Notes: generated by a model from the sequence alone, not told the origin. A stretch of 36,553 nucleotides of DNA from Pseudomonadota bacterium (GCA_022705045.1 JAKJFE010000015.1:1-36553); one strand, 5' to 3'; positions 19,498 through 27,132 are shown, numbered from the stretch's first letter. Numbers and translations are program-made.

Positions 19498-20226
19498 ATG
19501 AGCATGATCCAACGCCCGAGCGGCCGCGCCGTCGACGCCCTGCGTCCGGTGACCATCGAACGCCATTACACCCGTCACGCCGAGGGCTCGGTACTGGTCA
19601 GCTTCGGCGACACCAAGGTGCTGTGCACGGCCAGCGTCGAGGAAAAGGTGCCGGGCTTCCTGCGCGGCAAGGGCGAAGGCTGGATCACGGCCGAATACGG
19701 CATGTTGCCGCGCGCCACGAATTCGCGCACGAATCGCGAGGCCGCCAGCGGCAAGCAGGGCGGACGCACGCTGGAGATCCAGCGCCTCATCGGCCGCAGC
19801 CTGCGCGCCGTGGTGAATCGCGCCGCACTCGGCGAACGCACGATCACGCTCGACTGCGACGTGCTGCAGGCCGACGGCGGCACGCGCACTGCGGCCATCA
19901 CCGGCGCCTATGTCGCACTGGTCGACGCGGTGCGCACGACGATGAAGAAGGGTTTGATCAAGACCGACCCGATCCATGGCCAGATCGCCGCGATCTCGGT
20001 CGGCATCTACAAGGGCGCACCGGTGCTCGACCTCGACTACGCCGAGGATTCGAACTGCGAAACCGACATGAACGTGGTGATGAACGACGCGCTCGGTTTC
20101 ATCGAGCTGCAGGGCACGGCCGAAGGCCATGCCTTCCGCCGCGACGAACTCGATGCACTGCTGGCGCTCGCCGCCAAGGGCATCGGCGAACTGCACGCGC
20201 ACCAGCGCGAGGCGCTGGCGCGCTAG
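19498..20226 (+). CDS. rph: Ribonuclease PH
   Basis: RNase PH is a phosphate-dependent 3'-5' exoribonuclease that trims tRNA precursors. The 242-residue protein has [62 protein letters not shown] and [19 protein letters not shown], all diagnostic, and the length is normal. The start is ATG 19498 (or the in-frame ATG at 19504); no strong ribosome binding site is visible before either. It is followed after 3 bases by rdgB in the same direction. Confidence 0.96.
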   Translation: MSMIQRPSGRAVDALRPVTIERHYTRHAEGSVLVSFGDTKVLCTASVEEKVPGFLRGKGEGWITAEYGMLPRATNSRTNREAASGKQGGRTLEIQRLIGRSLRAVVNRAALGERTITLDCDVLQADGGTRTAAITGAYVALVDAVRTTMKKGLIKTDPIHGQIAAISVGIYKGAPVLDLDYAEDSNCETDMNVVMNDALGFIELQGTAEGHAFRRDELDALLALAAKGIGELHAHQREALAR

Positions 20227-20229
20227 GCC

Positions 20230-20859
20230 ATGCGTGTCGTCGTCGCCACCGGGAACAAGGGCAAGCTCGCCGAGATCCGCCACGTGCTCGCGGACATGGC
20301 GGTCGAACTCGTCGCCCAGGGCGAACTCGGCATCCCCGAAGCGGACGAAACCGGCACCACCTTCGTCGATAACGCGATCATCAAGGCACGCCAGGCCGCT
20401 GCACTCAGCGGCTTGCCGGCACTGGCCGATGATTCCGGACTGATCGTCGACGCGTTGAACGGTGCCCCCGGCCTGATCTCCGCCCACTATGCCGGCGTGC
20501 ACGGCGATGCCGCGCGCAACATCGCGAAAGTGCTCGATGAATTGCGTGATGTGCCGGAAGCACGACGCAGCGCGCGCTTCTACAGCGTCGTCGTGCTGAT
20601 GCGCCACGCCGCTGACCCGCAACCCGTCATCGCGGAGGGCGTGATCGAAGGCCGCATCCTCGATGCGCCGCGCGGTAGCAACGGCTTCGGCTACCAGCCG
20701 ATCTTCTTCCTGCCGGAGCTCGGCTGCAGCTCGGCCGAACTGCCTTCCGAACACTGGCATCGCATCAGCCATCGCGCGCAGGCGCTCGCCGCGTTGCGTG
20801 CCCGCTGGCCGCTTCTCTCCTCCCCTTTGCGCAGCAAGGGGGAGGCCGGGAGGGGGTAG
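20230..20859 (+). CDS. rdgB: XTP/dITP diphosphatase (RdgB/HAM1)
   Basis: RdgB hydrolyses non-canonical purine triphosphates (XTP, dITP) and keeps them out of DNA. The 209-residue protein has VVATGNKGKLAEIRHVL, ETGTTFVDNAIIKAR, ALADDSGLIVDALNGAPG, GSNGFGYQPIFFLPELG and HRISHRAQALAALR. The family normally ends near the last of these. Here about 13 more residues (SSPLRSKGEAGRG) are encoded by a palindromic repeat-like sequence, so the C-terminal tail is probably recent and without function. The gene starts 3 bases after rph. Confidence 0.96.
   Translation: MRVVVATGNKGKLAEIRHVLADMAVELVAQGELGIPEADETGTTFVDNAIIKARQAAALSGLPALADDSGLIVDALNGAPGLISAHYAGVHGDAARNIAKVLDELRDVPEARRSARFYSVVVLMRHAADPQPVIAEGVIEGRILDAPRGSNGFGYQPIFFLPELGCSSAELPSEHWHRISHRAQALAALRARWPLLSSPLRSKGEAGRG
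20815..20859. repeat. REP-like palindrome at the rdgB/hemW junction
   Basis: CCTCCCCTTTGC (20819-20830) and GCAAGGGGGAGG (20834-20845) form a 12-bp stem with one wobble pair and a 3-base loop, followed by a second G-rich block GGGAGGGGG (20848-20856). This looks like the dispersed C/G-rich palindromes often found between genes in Pseudomonas and Xanthomonas relatives. It lies within the rdgB reading frame and its right arm supplies the hemW ribosome binding site. Only one copy is in this window, so its repeated nature is inferred. Confidence 0.55.
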
Positions 20860-22029
20860 GTGTTGGACGCGCCGCCGCTTGCGCTCTACATCCACATCCC
20901 GTGGTGCGTGCGCAAATGCCCGTATTGCGACTTCAACTCACACGAGCAACGCGGTCCGGAACAGCATCGCGCCTATGTCGATGCGCTGCTCGCCGATCTC
21001 GAGGCCGATCTCGCGCAGTTCGAATTCGCGCGCGATCGCCCGATCGTCTCGGTGTTCTTCGGCGGTGGCACGCCCAGCCTGTTCGCGCCCGACCTGATCG
21101 CGCGCATTCTCGACGGCTGCCGCGAGCGCCTGTATTTCGTCGACGACGCCGAAGTCACGATGGAGACGAATCCGGGCACCGTCGAACATGGCCGCTTCGA
21201 TGGCTACCTGCGCGCCGGCGTCAACCGCATCAGCTTCGGCGTACAGAGTTTCGACGACGACAAACTGGCGCGACTCGGCCGCATCCACGGCGCGGCGGAA
21301 GCGGAACGCGCGGTCAAGGAAGCGCAAGACGCCGGCATCGGCGAGATCAACCTCGACCTGATGTACGCCCTGCCCGAGCAGACGCTGGACGGCGCCTTGC
21401 ACGATGTCGAACGCGCCCTCGCGTTGCAGCCGACACATCTGTCGCATTACCAGCTCACGCTGGAGCCGAACACCGTGTTCGCCGCGAAGCCGCCGCCGCT
21501 TCCGGACGACGAACTGGGCTGGGACATGCAGGACGCCTGCCAGGCACGATTGGCCGAGGCCGGCTTCCCGCAATACGAGACCTCGGCCTACGCGCAGACG
21601 GCGCATCGCTGCCGGCACAACCTGAACTACTGGACCTTCGGCGACTACCTCGGCATCGGCGCCGGCGCGCACGGCAAGCTCAGCGATGGCAGTCGCGTCG
21701 TGCGCACCGCCAAGCTGAAGACGCCGAAGAGTTACCTGGCCAAGACCGCCCTGCCCGACCGACTGGCCACGCTGGCGCCGATTCCGGAGCGCGAACTCGC
21801 CTTCGAATTCATGATGAACGCGCTGCGCCTGGTCGACGGCGTCGAGGCCGGACTGTTGGCACAACGCACCGGCCTGGATCCGGCGTCGATCGCGCCGATC
21901 ATCACTCGCGCCGTCGCCGACGGCCTGCTCGTCGACGATCCGACCCGCTTTCAGCCCACGGCCGATGGCCGTCGCCTGCTCAACGAGCTGTTGATCCGTT
22001 TCTTGCCGGACAAGAAGCATGTCGGATGA
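20860..22029 (+). CDS. hemW: HemW, radical SAM heme chaperone
   Basis: HemW (formerly called oxygen-independent coproporphyrinogen III oxidase-like) is a radical SAM protein that inserts heme into respiratory proteins. The 389-residue protein has ALYIHIPWCVRKCPYCDF with the CxxxCxxC iron-sulfur motif of radical SAM enzymes, FFGGGTPSLF, ETNPGTVEHGRFDGY, GVNRISFGVQSFDDDKL and NLDLMYALPEQT, then the C-terminal HemN-type domain with GIGAGAHGKLSDG. The motif matches HemW rather than true HemN. The start is the GTG at 20860, directly after the rdgB TAG, with GGAGG 6 bases upstream. Its stop lies inside another palindromic sequence. Confidence 0.94.
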   Translation: MLDAPPLALYIHIPWCVRKCPYCDFNSHEQRGPEQHRAYVDALLADLEADLAQFEFARDRPIVSVFFGGGTPSLFAPDLIARILDGCRERLYFVDDAEVTMETNPGTVEHGRFDGYLRAGVNRISFGVQSFDDDKLARLGRIHGAAEAERAVKEAQDAGIGEINLDLMYALPEQTLDGALHDVERALALQPTHLSHYQLTLEPNTVFAAKPPPLPDDELGWDMQDACQARLAEAGFPQYETSAYAQTAHRCRHNLNYWTFGDYLGIGAGAHGKLSDGSRVVRTAKLKTPKSYLAKTALPDRLATLAPIPERELAFEFMMNALRLVDGVEAGLLAQRTGLDPASIAPIITRAVADGLLVDDPTRFQPTADGRRLLNELLIRFLPDKKHVG

Positions 22030-22068
22030 CCAGCTCCGCTGTTGGAGAGCCGCTGCGCTTGATCCGAC
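22021..22068. repeat. Palindromic element over the hemW stop codon
   Basis: GTCGGAT (22021-22027) is complementary to ATCCGAC (22062-22068); inside, CTCC (22034-22037) pairs with GGAG (22044-22047). The hemW TGA begins in the left arm. The ATCCGACCTACG right end resembles dispersed intergenic palindromes of this bacterial group, but only one copy is present in the window. Confidence 0.4.
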
Positions 22069-22080
22069 CTACGTTCGGGC

Positions 22081-22090
22081 CGGCTAGAAT
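22081..22090 (+). promoter_or_regulatory. Candidate promoter -10 of ubiE (CGGCTAGAAT)
   Basis: TAGAAT at 22085-22090 sits 18 bases before the ubiE GTG. The same decamer CGGCTAGAAT recurs upstream of two other genes in this window. A TTGATC lies 20 bases further upstream, longer than optimal spacing. Confidence 0.5.
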
Positions 22091-22108
22091 GGATGCCGAG
22101 GTGAATCC

Positions 22109-22861
22109 GTGACTGATGCACAGAAGAAGATCGACTTCGGCTATCGCGACGTCGACTGGAACGAGAAGCAGAAGCTGGTCGGCCGCGTGTTCACGTCGGT
22201 TGCCGGCAAATACGACCTGATGAACGACCTGATGTCGTTCGGCATCCACCGTTTGTGGAAGCGGCATTTCGTCGCGACCAGTGGCGTCAAGCGCGGCGCC
22301 CGCGTGCTCGACCTTGCCGGCGGCACTGGCGACATCGCCGCCCTGCTCGCGGATCGCGTCGGCCATGAAGGCGAGATCGTGCTCGGCGACATCAACGCGG
22401 AAATGCTCGGCGTCGGCCGCGACCGCCTTACCGACCGCGGCCTCGTCGGCAACCTGCGCTACGTGCGCCTGAACGCCGAAGCGCTGCCGTTTCCGGACGG
22501 CCATTTTGACGCCGTGACCATTGCCTTCGGCCTGCGCAACGTCACCGACAAGGCTGCCGCACTGCGCGAAATGCGCCGCGTGCTCAAGCCCGGCGGCAAG
22601 GCCATGGTGCTCGAATTCTCGGAAGTCGCCGAACCGCTGCTGCGTCCGCTCTACGACATCCACTCGTTCGAAGTCCTGCCGCGCCTCGGCAAGCTGTTCG
22701 CGAACGACGCCGACAGCTACCAGTACCTGGCCGAATCGATCCGCAAGCACCCGAACCAGGAAACCCTGAAGGCGATGATGCAGGACGCCGGCCTCGACCG
22801 TTGCGACTACCGCAACCTCAGCGCCGGCATCGTCGCGATCCACATCGGTTATCGGATATGA
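22109..22861 (+). CDS. ubiE: UbiE, ubiquinone/menaquinone biosynthesis C-methyltransferase
   Basis: UbiE is the SAM-dependent C-methyltransferase of ubiquinone (and menaquinone) synthesis. The 250-residue protein has the family patterns [19 protein letters not shown] and HRLWKRHF, the SAM-binding motif [12 protein letters not shown], the second acidic residue region [24 protein letters not shown], and [15 protein letters not shown]. The length is usual. The start is GTG at 22109 with GAGGTG 5 bases upstream. Its TGA overlaps the next gene's ATG by 3 bases, so the small secreted protein downstream is co-translated. Confidence 0.96.
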   Translation: MTDAQKKIDFGYRDVDWNEKQKLVGRVFTSVAGKYDLMNDLMSFGIHRLWKRHFVATSGVKRGARVLDLAGGTGDIAALLADRVGHEGEIVLGDINAEMLGVGRDRLTDRGLVGNLRYVRLNAEALPFPDGHFDAVTIAFGLRNVTDKAAALREMRRVLKPGGKAMVLEFSEVAEPLLRPLYDIHSFEVLPRLGKLFANDADSYQYLAESIRKHPNQETLKAMMQDAGLDRCDYRNLSAGIVAIHIGYRI

Positions 22862-23439
22862 ACCGTTTCTGGGTTCGATCCTGCGGCCTGGTGATGTCGA
22901 TCCTTTTCGCCGCGAACCTGTTCGCGCAGCCTGTCTTCGAGAAGAACTACGACTCGCCGCCCGAGCGATACTTCCAGGCAGCGAAATACGCGTTCGAGCA
23001 CTCCGAGGACGTCTGGCTGATGAGGCTGAACCCTTCTAGCCTGAACGCGAACTGCGGTCTGTGCCTTGACGAGTGGCAGGTACTAGAGATTTTTCATGAC
23101 CTGCGCGCGAACGAATTGTCGCGATTCCGCGCCGCTTCGGAGTCATTTCTGCAGCATTCGGAAGAAATACTGATCGCGATGTGTTTCAACCCTCGCCACG
23201 CGATCCGCGCCAGCTACGGCGGACACCAGTTCGACCTCGTGATCTGTTTCGAGTGCGGCCACTCGCGCCTATACCGCGATGGCGTCGACATCGGCGCCAT
23301 TCCGTTGTCCGTCGGCGACACCGATATCAACGCATTGCTGGACGGCCTCGCCCACCGCATGAAGACGAGCGCCGGTTCATCGGCGGTCCGTTCGGATGCG
23401 GGGACCGGCCGCGAACCGGCGGAAACTCGCCCGCGCTAA
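22858..23439 (+). CDS. Secreted protein of unknown function with Cys pairs
   Basis: I do not recognise this 193-residue protein. It begins with a clear signal peptide ([24 protein letters not shown]) that probably ends at LFA|QP. The mature part has a CxxC pair in [11 protein letters not shown], a lone Cys in [11 protein letters not shown], and a second CxxC in [13 protein letters not shown]; the latter follows beta strands ([11 protein letters not shown]) and is followed by [16 protein letters not shown]. The paired cysteines could form disulfides in the periplasm or bind a metal. The last 20 residues are low-complexity. Its ATG overlaps the ubiE stop (ATATGA), and a -10-like element for the next gene lies over its own stop. 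Codon use is somewhat less GC-biased than its neighbours. Confidence 0.85.
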   Translation: MNRFWVRSCGLVMSILFAANLFAQPVFEKNYDSPPERYFQAAKYAFEHSEDVWLMRLNPSSLNANCGLCLDEWQVLEIFHDLRANELSRFRAASESFLQHSEEILIAMCFNPRHAIRASYGGHQFDLVICFECGHSRLYRDGVDIGAIPLSVGDTDINALLDGLAHRMKTSAGSSAVRSDAGTGREPAETRPR

Positions 23440-23442
23440 ACT
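23437..23442 (+). promoter_or_regulatory. Candidate -10 element of the M1 peptidase gene
   Basis: TAAACT in the context CGCTAAACTCGCCG, overlapping the stop codon of the upstream gene and 27 bases before the ATG at 23469. No clear -35. Confidence 0.35.
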
Positions 23443-23468
23443 CGCCGCCTCTTTGCTGGAGACGGATC

Positions 23469-25331
23469 ATGCGGAACCTGTTTGGCGGCCTGGTGGCCGT
23501 GCTGATGGCGGTGGGACCGATCACGGTGGCGCGAGCCGACGTCGCGCGCGACGAGCATTCGTATGCACATCTCGACGAGGTGCGCGTCAAGCACGTCTAT
23601 CTTGATCTCGACATCTCGTTCGAGAAGAAGCAGCTCGCCGGTTTCGCCGAACTCAGCCTCGATTGGGAGAAGCCCGAGGCAAAGCGACTGGATCTCGACA
23701 CGCGCGACCTGAGCGTCGAACGCGTCAGCGCGCAGCGTACCGACGGCTCATGGGCGAACGCCCCGTTTACGCTGGCCAAGCGCGATCCCAAATTCGGTTC
23801 GCACCTGGCCATTCGCCTCAAAGACGCCGCGCCGAAAGTGCGCGTCTACTACCACACCGCGCCCGAAGCCTCCGGCCTGCAATGGCTGGAACCGGCGCAG
23901 ACGCTCGGCAAGCAGAAGCCCTTCATGTTCTCGCAGGCGCAGGCCATCCATGCGCGCAGCTTCGCGCCGCTGCAGGACACGCCCTCGGTGCGCTTCACCT
24001 ATCGCGCCCGCGTCACCGCGCCGGAAGGCATCCGCGTGGTCATGAGCGCCGACAACGAACCCGGCAGCGACGGCAAGCAAGGCTTCCGCTTCAACATGCC
24101 GCAGCCGATCCCGTCCTACCTGCTCGCGATCGCCGCCGGCGACATCGCCTCGAAGCAGGTCGGCCCGCGTTCGTACGTGTGGACCGAGCCGGGTCGTCTC
24201 GACGCGGTGGCCAAGGAGTTCGAGGACATCGAGGCGATGATCGCCGCGGCCGAGAAGCTTTACGGTCCGTACCGCTGGGGTCGTTACGACATGCTGGTGC
24301 TGCCGCCCTCGTTTCCGTTCGGCGGCATGGAGAATCCGCGCCTGTCGTTCCTGACGCCGACCCTGATCGCCGGCGACAAGTCGCTGGTCAACGTGGTCGC
24401 GCATGAACTCGCGCATTCCTGGTCCGGCAACCTCGCGACCAATGGCACCTGGCGCGACCTGTGGCTTAACGAGAGCTTCACCAGCTACGTCGAGAACCGC
24501 ATCGTCGAAGCCGTGTTCGGCGTCGACCAGGCGCAGATGGATCAGGTCGTCGGCCAGCAGGAACTGCTCGCCGAGATGAAGGAACTGCCGGAGAAGGATC
24601 AGCACCTCGTGCTCGATCTCGCGGGCCGCGATCCGGATGAAGCCTTCAGCGGTGTGCCTTACCAGAAGGGCGAATGGATGCTGCGTACGCTGGAACAGCG
24701 CTTCGGCCGCGACAAGTTCGATGCCGTCGTGCGCGCATGGTTCGACGAACACGCCTTCCAGTCGGTGTCGACCGAGCAGTTCCTCGACTTCTTCGGCACG
24801 CGCCTGCTCGACGCCAAGGACGCGCCGATCCACCGCGCCGACCTCGATCCGTGGCTGCATCAGCCGGGTGTGCCGAAGTCAGCCCTGCTCGCACATTCAG
24901 CGAAGCTCGAAGCCATCGATGGCGCGCTCGCCGACTTCGTCGCCGGCAAGAAGGACGCCGCCGCGCTGAACGCCAAGACCTGGGTCACCGCCGAATGGGT
25001 GCACTTCCTCAACGGCTACTCGGAGCAGGCGAATGCGAAGCAGATGGCCGACCTCGACGCGAACTACGGCCTGACGCAACGCCGGAATCGCGAAATCACG
25101 ATGCGCTGGTTCCTCGCCGGCATCCGCGCCGACTACGCACCGATGCGCGATGCGTTGCGTGCGCACCTGATCGAAATCGGCCGTCGCAAGCTGATGATGC
25201 CGCTATGGTCGGAACTCGCGAAGACGCCGGCCAACAAGGCCTGGGCGATCGAGGTGTACAAGACCGCGCGCAGCGGCTTGCATCCGATTGCGCAGAACTC
25301 GGTCGATGCGACGCTGGGCCTCAAGCCCTAA
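23469..25331 (+). CDS. M1 family metallopeptidase (leukotriene A4 hydrolase-like aminopeptidase)
   Basis: The 620-residue zinc aminopeptidase is exported: the N-terminus is a signal peptide ending near TVARA. The M1 N-terminal beta domain (about 35-225) is followed by the catalytic domain with the exopeptidase motif FGGMENPRLSFLTP and the zinc site HELAHSWSGN, with the third ligand Glu in WLNESFTSYVE. The order and the C-terminal helical domain match the leukotriene A4 hydrolase/cold-active aminopeptidase branch. The likely role is cleavage of N-terminal residues from peptides in the periplasm or outside. The ATG at 23469 has GGAGA upstream (CTGGAGACGGATC); longer reading into the preceding gene is not supported. 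Confidence 0.93.
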   Translation: MRNLFGGLVAVLMAVGPITVARADVARDEHSYAHLDEVRVKHVYLDLDISFEKKQLAGFAELSLDWEKPEAKRLDLDTRDLSVERVSAQRTDGSWANAPFTLAKRDPKFGSHLAIRLKDAAPKVRVYYHTAPEASGLQWLEPAQTLGKQKPFMFSQAQAIHARSFAPLQDTPSVRFTYRARVTAPEGIRVVMSADNEPGSDGKQGFRFNMPQPIPSYLLAIAAGDIASKQVGPRSYVWTEPGRLDAVAKEFEDIEAMIAAAEKLYGPYRWGRYDMLVLPPSFPFGGMENPRLSFLTPTLIAGDKSLVNVVAHELAHSWSGNLATNGTWRDLWLNESFTSYVENRIVEAVFGVDQAQMDQVVGQQELLAEMKELPEKDQHLVLDLAGRDPDEAFSGVPYQKGEWMLRTLEQRFGRDKFDAVVRAWFDEHAFQSVSTEQFLDFFGTRLLDAKDAPIHRADLDPWLHQPGVPKSALLAHSAKLEAIDGALADFVAGKKDAAALNAKTWVTAEWVHFLNGYSEQANAKQMADLDANYGLTQRRNREITMRWFLAGIRADYAPMRDALRAHLIEIGRRKLMMPLWSELAKTPANKAWAIEVYKTARSGLHPIAQNSVDATLGLKP

Positions 25332-25334
25332 GCC

Positions 25335-26297
25335 ATGACCCGCCTGCTGCGCCGATCCTTCGCCTGGCTGCTGATGATCGGCGCGGCCATCGCCGTGGCC
25401 GGCGTTGCCGCGGTGTACCTCGCGCCCGGCAAGGTGCTCGATGCCGAACTGGCGCGCAAACACTGGTTCGCGGGCGTCGCCGAGAAATCCATCGACGTCG
25501 ACGGCCAGCATTGGCGATATCTGGAGCGCGGTCCGGCCGACGGTGATGTCGTCGTGCTGCTGCACGGTCTGCAGGGCGATTCGAGCAATTGGCTCGACGT
25601 CCTGCCGCATCTGCCGGACACACGCCGTTATCTGGTCCCCGACCTGCCCGGCTTCGGCGGCAGCCCGACGCCGGCCGATCGCGATTTCCGCGCCGCCGCG
25701 CAGGCGGAACGCGTGAGCCGATGGCTCGATGCACTGAAGGTGGAACGTATCGACCTCGTCGGCCATTCGATGGGTGGCTACATCGCCGGACGTTATGCCG
25801 CCGCGTATCCGAGTCGGGTGCGCAGCATCGGCTTCGTCGATGCCGCCGGCGTGCCCTTCGACACGAACGACTTCATCCGCACACTGGAACGTGGCGAGAA
25901 TCCGTACAAGGTCACCACGCGCGAACAGTTCGATGCCTTCCTCGACAAGGTGTTCAAACACCGCCCGTTCCTGCCGGGCCCGGTGCGCGACGCCTATGCC
26001 GACCGCGTGATCCCGCGCGCCGACGACTGGAACGCGGCGATGTCCGCGCTCAAGGCGCCGGACCAGCGTTACGGTCTCGTCGAGGTGTTGCCGACTCTGG
26101 ACATACCGAGCCTGGTGCTCTGGTGTCGCGACGACCAGGTGCTCGATGTCAGCTCGGTGAAAACCTTCGAAGCCGGCCTGCCGAACGAACGCGTCCTCAT
26201 CCTCGACGACTGCGGCCACATGCCGATCATGGAACGCCCCCGCGACACCGCCGCCGCCCTCGCCGCCCTGTGGCGAAGCGTGTACGCGGCGAATTAA
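25335..26297 (+). CDS. Alpha/beta fold hydrolase, membrane-anchored or exported
   Basis: The 320-residue protein has an N-terminal basic and hydrophobic segment (residues 5-30) that is a membrane anchor or uncleaved signal. The alpha/beta hydrolase core shows the oxyanion strand VVVLLHGLQGDSSNW, PDLPGFGGS, the nucleophile elbow VGHSMGG (catalytic Ser), the acid in CRDDQVLDV and the His in DDCGHMPIMERP, so the triad is complete. Lipase, esterase or haloperoxidase-like activity is possible; the substrate is not known. It starts 3 bases after the M1 peptidase stop. Its last 29 coding bases and the first base of its stop (26266-26295) are repeated exactly at 27030-27059, after the toxin-antitoxin pair. 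Confidence 0.9.
   Translation: MTRLLRRSFAWLLMIGAAIAVAGVAAVYLAPGKVLDAELARKHWFAGVAEKSIDVDGQHWRYLERGPADGDVVVLLHGLQGDSSNWLDVLPHLPDTRRYLVPDLPGFGGSPTPADRDFRAAAQAERVSRWLDALKVERIDLVGHSMGGYIAGRYAAAYPSRVRSIGFVDAAGVPFDTNDFIRTLERGENPYKVTTREQFDAFLDKVFKHRPFLPGPVRDAYADRVIPRADDWNAAMSALKAPDQRYGLVEVLPTLDIPSLVLWCRDDQVLDVSSVKTFEAGLPNERVLILDDCGHMPIMERPRDTAAALAALWRSVYAAN
26266..26295 (+). repeat. Left 30-bp direct repeat flanking the toxin-antitoxin pair
   Basis: A 30-base sequence beginning CCCTGTGGCGAAGCG and ending GCGGCGAATT matches 27030-27059 without mismatch. This copy encodes the C-terminus LWRSVYAAN of the alpha/beta hydrolase and the first T of its TAA stop. The offset between copies is 764 bp. Confidence 0.95.
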
Positions 26298-26316
26298 AGC
26301 CGACGTAACCGTCACG

Positions 26317-26344
26317 TTGATCCTCATCCCTTTTTGGGCATAAT
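26317..26344 (+). promoter_or_regulatory. Promoter of the toxin-antitoxin operon
   Basis: TTGATC (26317-26322) and CATAAT (26339-26344) are separated by 16 bases. The -10 ends only 6 bases before the toxin ATG at 26351, so transcription should begin at or next to the start codon. Confidence 0.6.
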
Positions 26345-26350
26345 CAGGCG

Positions 26351-26719
26351 ATGCGGACCGTCACCCCTCGCCCACTGATCTGGATGGCCTCCAGCAAGAA
26401 GAATTTGTTGGCCATGCCCGATGACGTGCAGGACGTGTTCGGGTTCGCATTGCATCTGGCCCAGATCGGCCGCAAGTCGGAGTCCGCCAAACCGCTGCAG
26501 GGGTTCGGCTCAGCCGGGGTGCTTGAAGTCGTCGAAGACTTCGATGGCGATACCTATCGAGCGGTATACACGGTCCAATTCGGTTCGGCGGTTTACGTCT
26601 TGCATTGCTTCCAGAAGAAGTCACGGCGCGGGGTGGCCACGCCCAAGCCGGACATGGACAAGATCCGCGAACGATTCAAGGCAGCAGCAACGCACGCGAA
26701 AGAAGGAGCAGCACAATGA
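26351..26719 (+). CDS. HigB/RelE-like toxin, phage Gp49-type (DUF891)
   Basis: The 122-residue protein fits the Gp49/HigB branch of the RelE superfamily, ribosome-dependent mRNA interferases. Visible family features are RPLIWMASSKKNLLAMP at the N-terminus, the FGFALHLAQIG helix, KPLQGFGSAGVLEVVEDFDG, TYRAVYTVQF, and VLHCFQKKSRRGVATPKPD with the basic C-terminal residues typical of the active site, then a DKIRERFKAA helix. The ATG at 26351 lies 7 bases after a CATAAT -10 and has no usable ribosome binding site, so the mRNA is probably leaderless. The stop overlaps the antitoxin start (ATGA). The whole pair lies between perfect 30-bp direct repeats. Confidence 0.9.
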   Translation: MRTVTPRPLIWMASSKKNLLAMPDDVQDVFGFALHLAQIGRKSESAKPLQGFGSAGVLEVVEDFDGDTYRAVYTVQFGSAVYVLHCFQKKSRRGVATPKPDMDKIRERFKAAATHAKEGAAQ

Positions 26720-27027
26720 AAATCGAAGTCGGCAGCGGCAACGTCTATCGCGACTTGGGTTTGGCCGACGCTGAGCACTTGCTGGTGAAGGCACAACTCG
26801 CCGCGAAGATCGGCGATCTGATCAAGCGTCGAAGGCTTACCCAGTCCGACGCGGCGCAATTGTTTGGAATGACCCAACCCAAGGTTTCCGCGATGCTGCG
26901 CGGCCAATTCCGCGGCATCTCGGAAGAAAAAATGATGCATTGCCTCGTCGCACTCGGCCAGAACGTTCAGATCGTCGTGAAAGCGGCGACCCGCGGAAAG
27001 GCGGCCGGGCTGTCTGTCGCGGCATGA
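26716..27027 (+). CDS. XRE-family HTH antitoxin (HigA-like)
   Basis: The 103-residue protein is the partner antitoxin. It has an N-terminal segment (MKIEVGSGNVYRDLGLADAE), a dimerising helix (LLVKAQLAAKIGDLIKRRRL) and a helix-turn-helix, LTQSDAAQLFGMTQPKVSAM, ending with a helix ISEEKMMHCLVALG and a strand NVQIVVKAA. This is the layout of XRE antitoxins that pair with Gp49 toxins, in toxin-first order. Its ATG overlaps the toxin stop and has a strong AAGGAG 7 bases upstream, so it should be made in excess of the toxin. The protein probably represses the promoter at 26317. Three bases after its stop the right 30-bp repeat begins. Confidence 0.92.
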   Translation: MKIEVGSGNVYRDLGLADAEHLLVKAQLAAKIGDLIKRRRLTQSDAAQLFGMTQPKVSAMLRGQFRGISEEKMMHCLVALGQNVQIVVKAATRGKAAGLSVAA

Positions 27028-27029
27028 AC

Positions 27030-27059
27030 CCCTGTGGCGAAGCGTGTACGCGGCGAATT
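27030..27059 (+). repeat. Right 30-bp direct repeat flanking the toxin-antitoxin pair
   Basis: Exact copy of 26266-26295, here outside any gene. The next bases are GA, so the frame that matches the hydrolase C-terminus would read AAT-TGA and stop at once. That is what would be expected if this were the original 3' end of the hydrolase gene. Confidence 0.95.
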
Positions 27060-27095
27060 GAACACGCCGGGCTTAACGGGAAGGCAGCGGACGCG

Positions 27096-27105
27096 CGGCT
27101 AGAAT
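27096..27105 (+). promoter_or_regulatory. Candidate promoter -10 of the M28 peptidase gene (CGGCTAGAAT)
   Basis: TAGAAT at 27100-27105, 27 bases before the ATG at 27133, in the same decamer found before ubiE and before the 33794-34171 gene. A TTAACG lies 21 bases upstream, too far for an ideal -35. Confidence 0.5.
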
Positions 27106-27132
27106 CGGCGTCCGTTTGACTGGAGCCCATTG

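Larger units (their letters stand above)
26296..27059 (+). mobile_element. Putative toxin-antitoxin cassette inserted at the 3' end of a hydrolase gene
   Basis: The segment between and including the right repeat (764 bp) carries only the promoter, toxin and antitoxin. Removing it by recombination between the 30-bp repeats would leave the hydrolase gene with an identical protein and a TGA stop in place of TAA. No recombinase, transposase or terminal inverted repeats are present, so the mechanism of insertion is unknown; the element call is an inference from the repeat structure. Confidence 0.55.

Noticed and set aside
26296..27095. Integron cassette (attC) around the toxin-antitoxin pair
   Set aside because: No pair of GTTRRRY/RYYYAAC core sites with the expected inner symmetry was found; the flanks are plain direct repeats and no integrase gene is seen.
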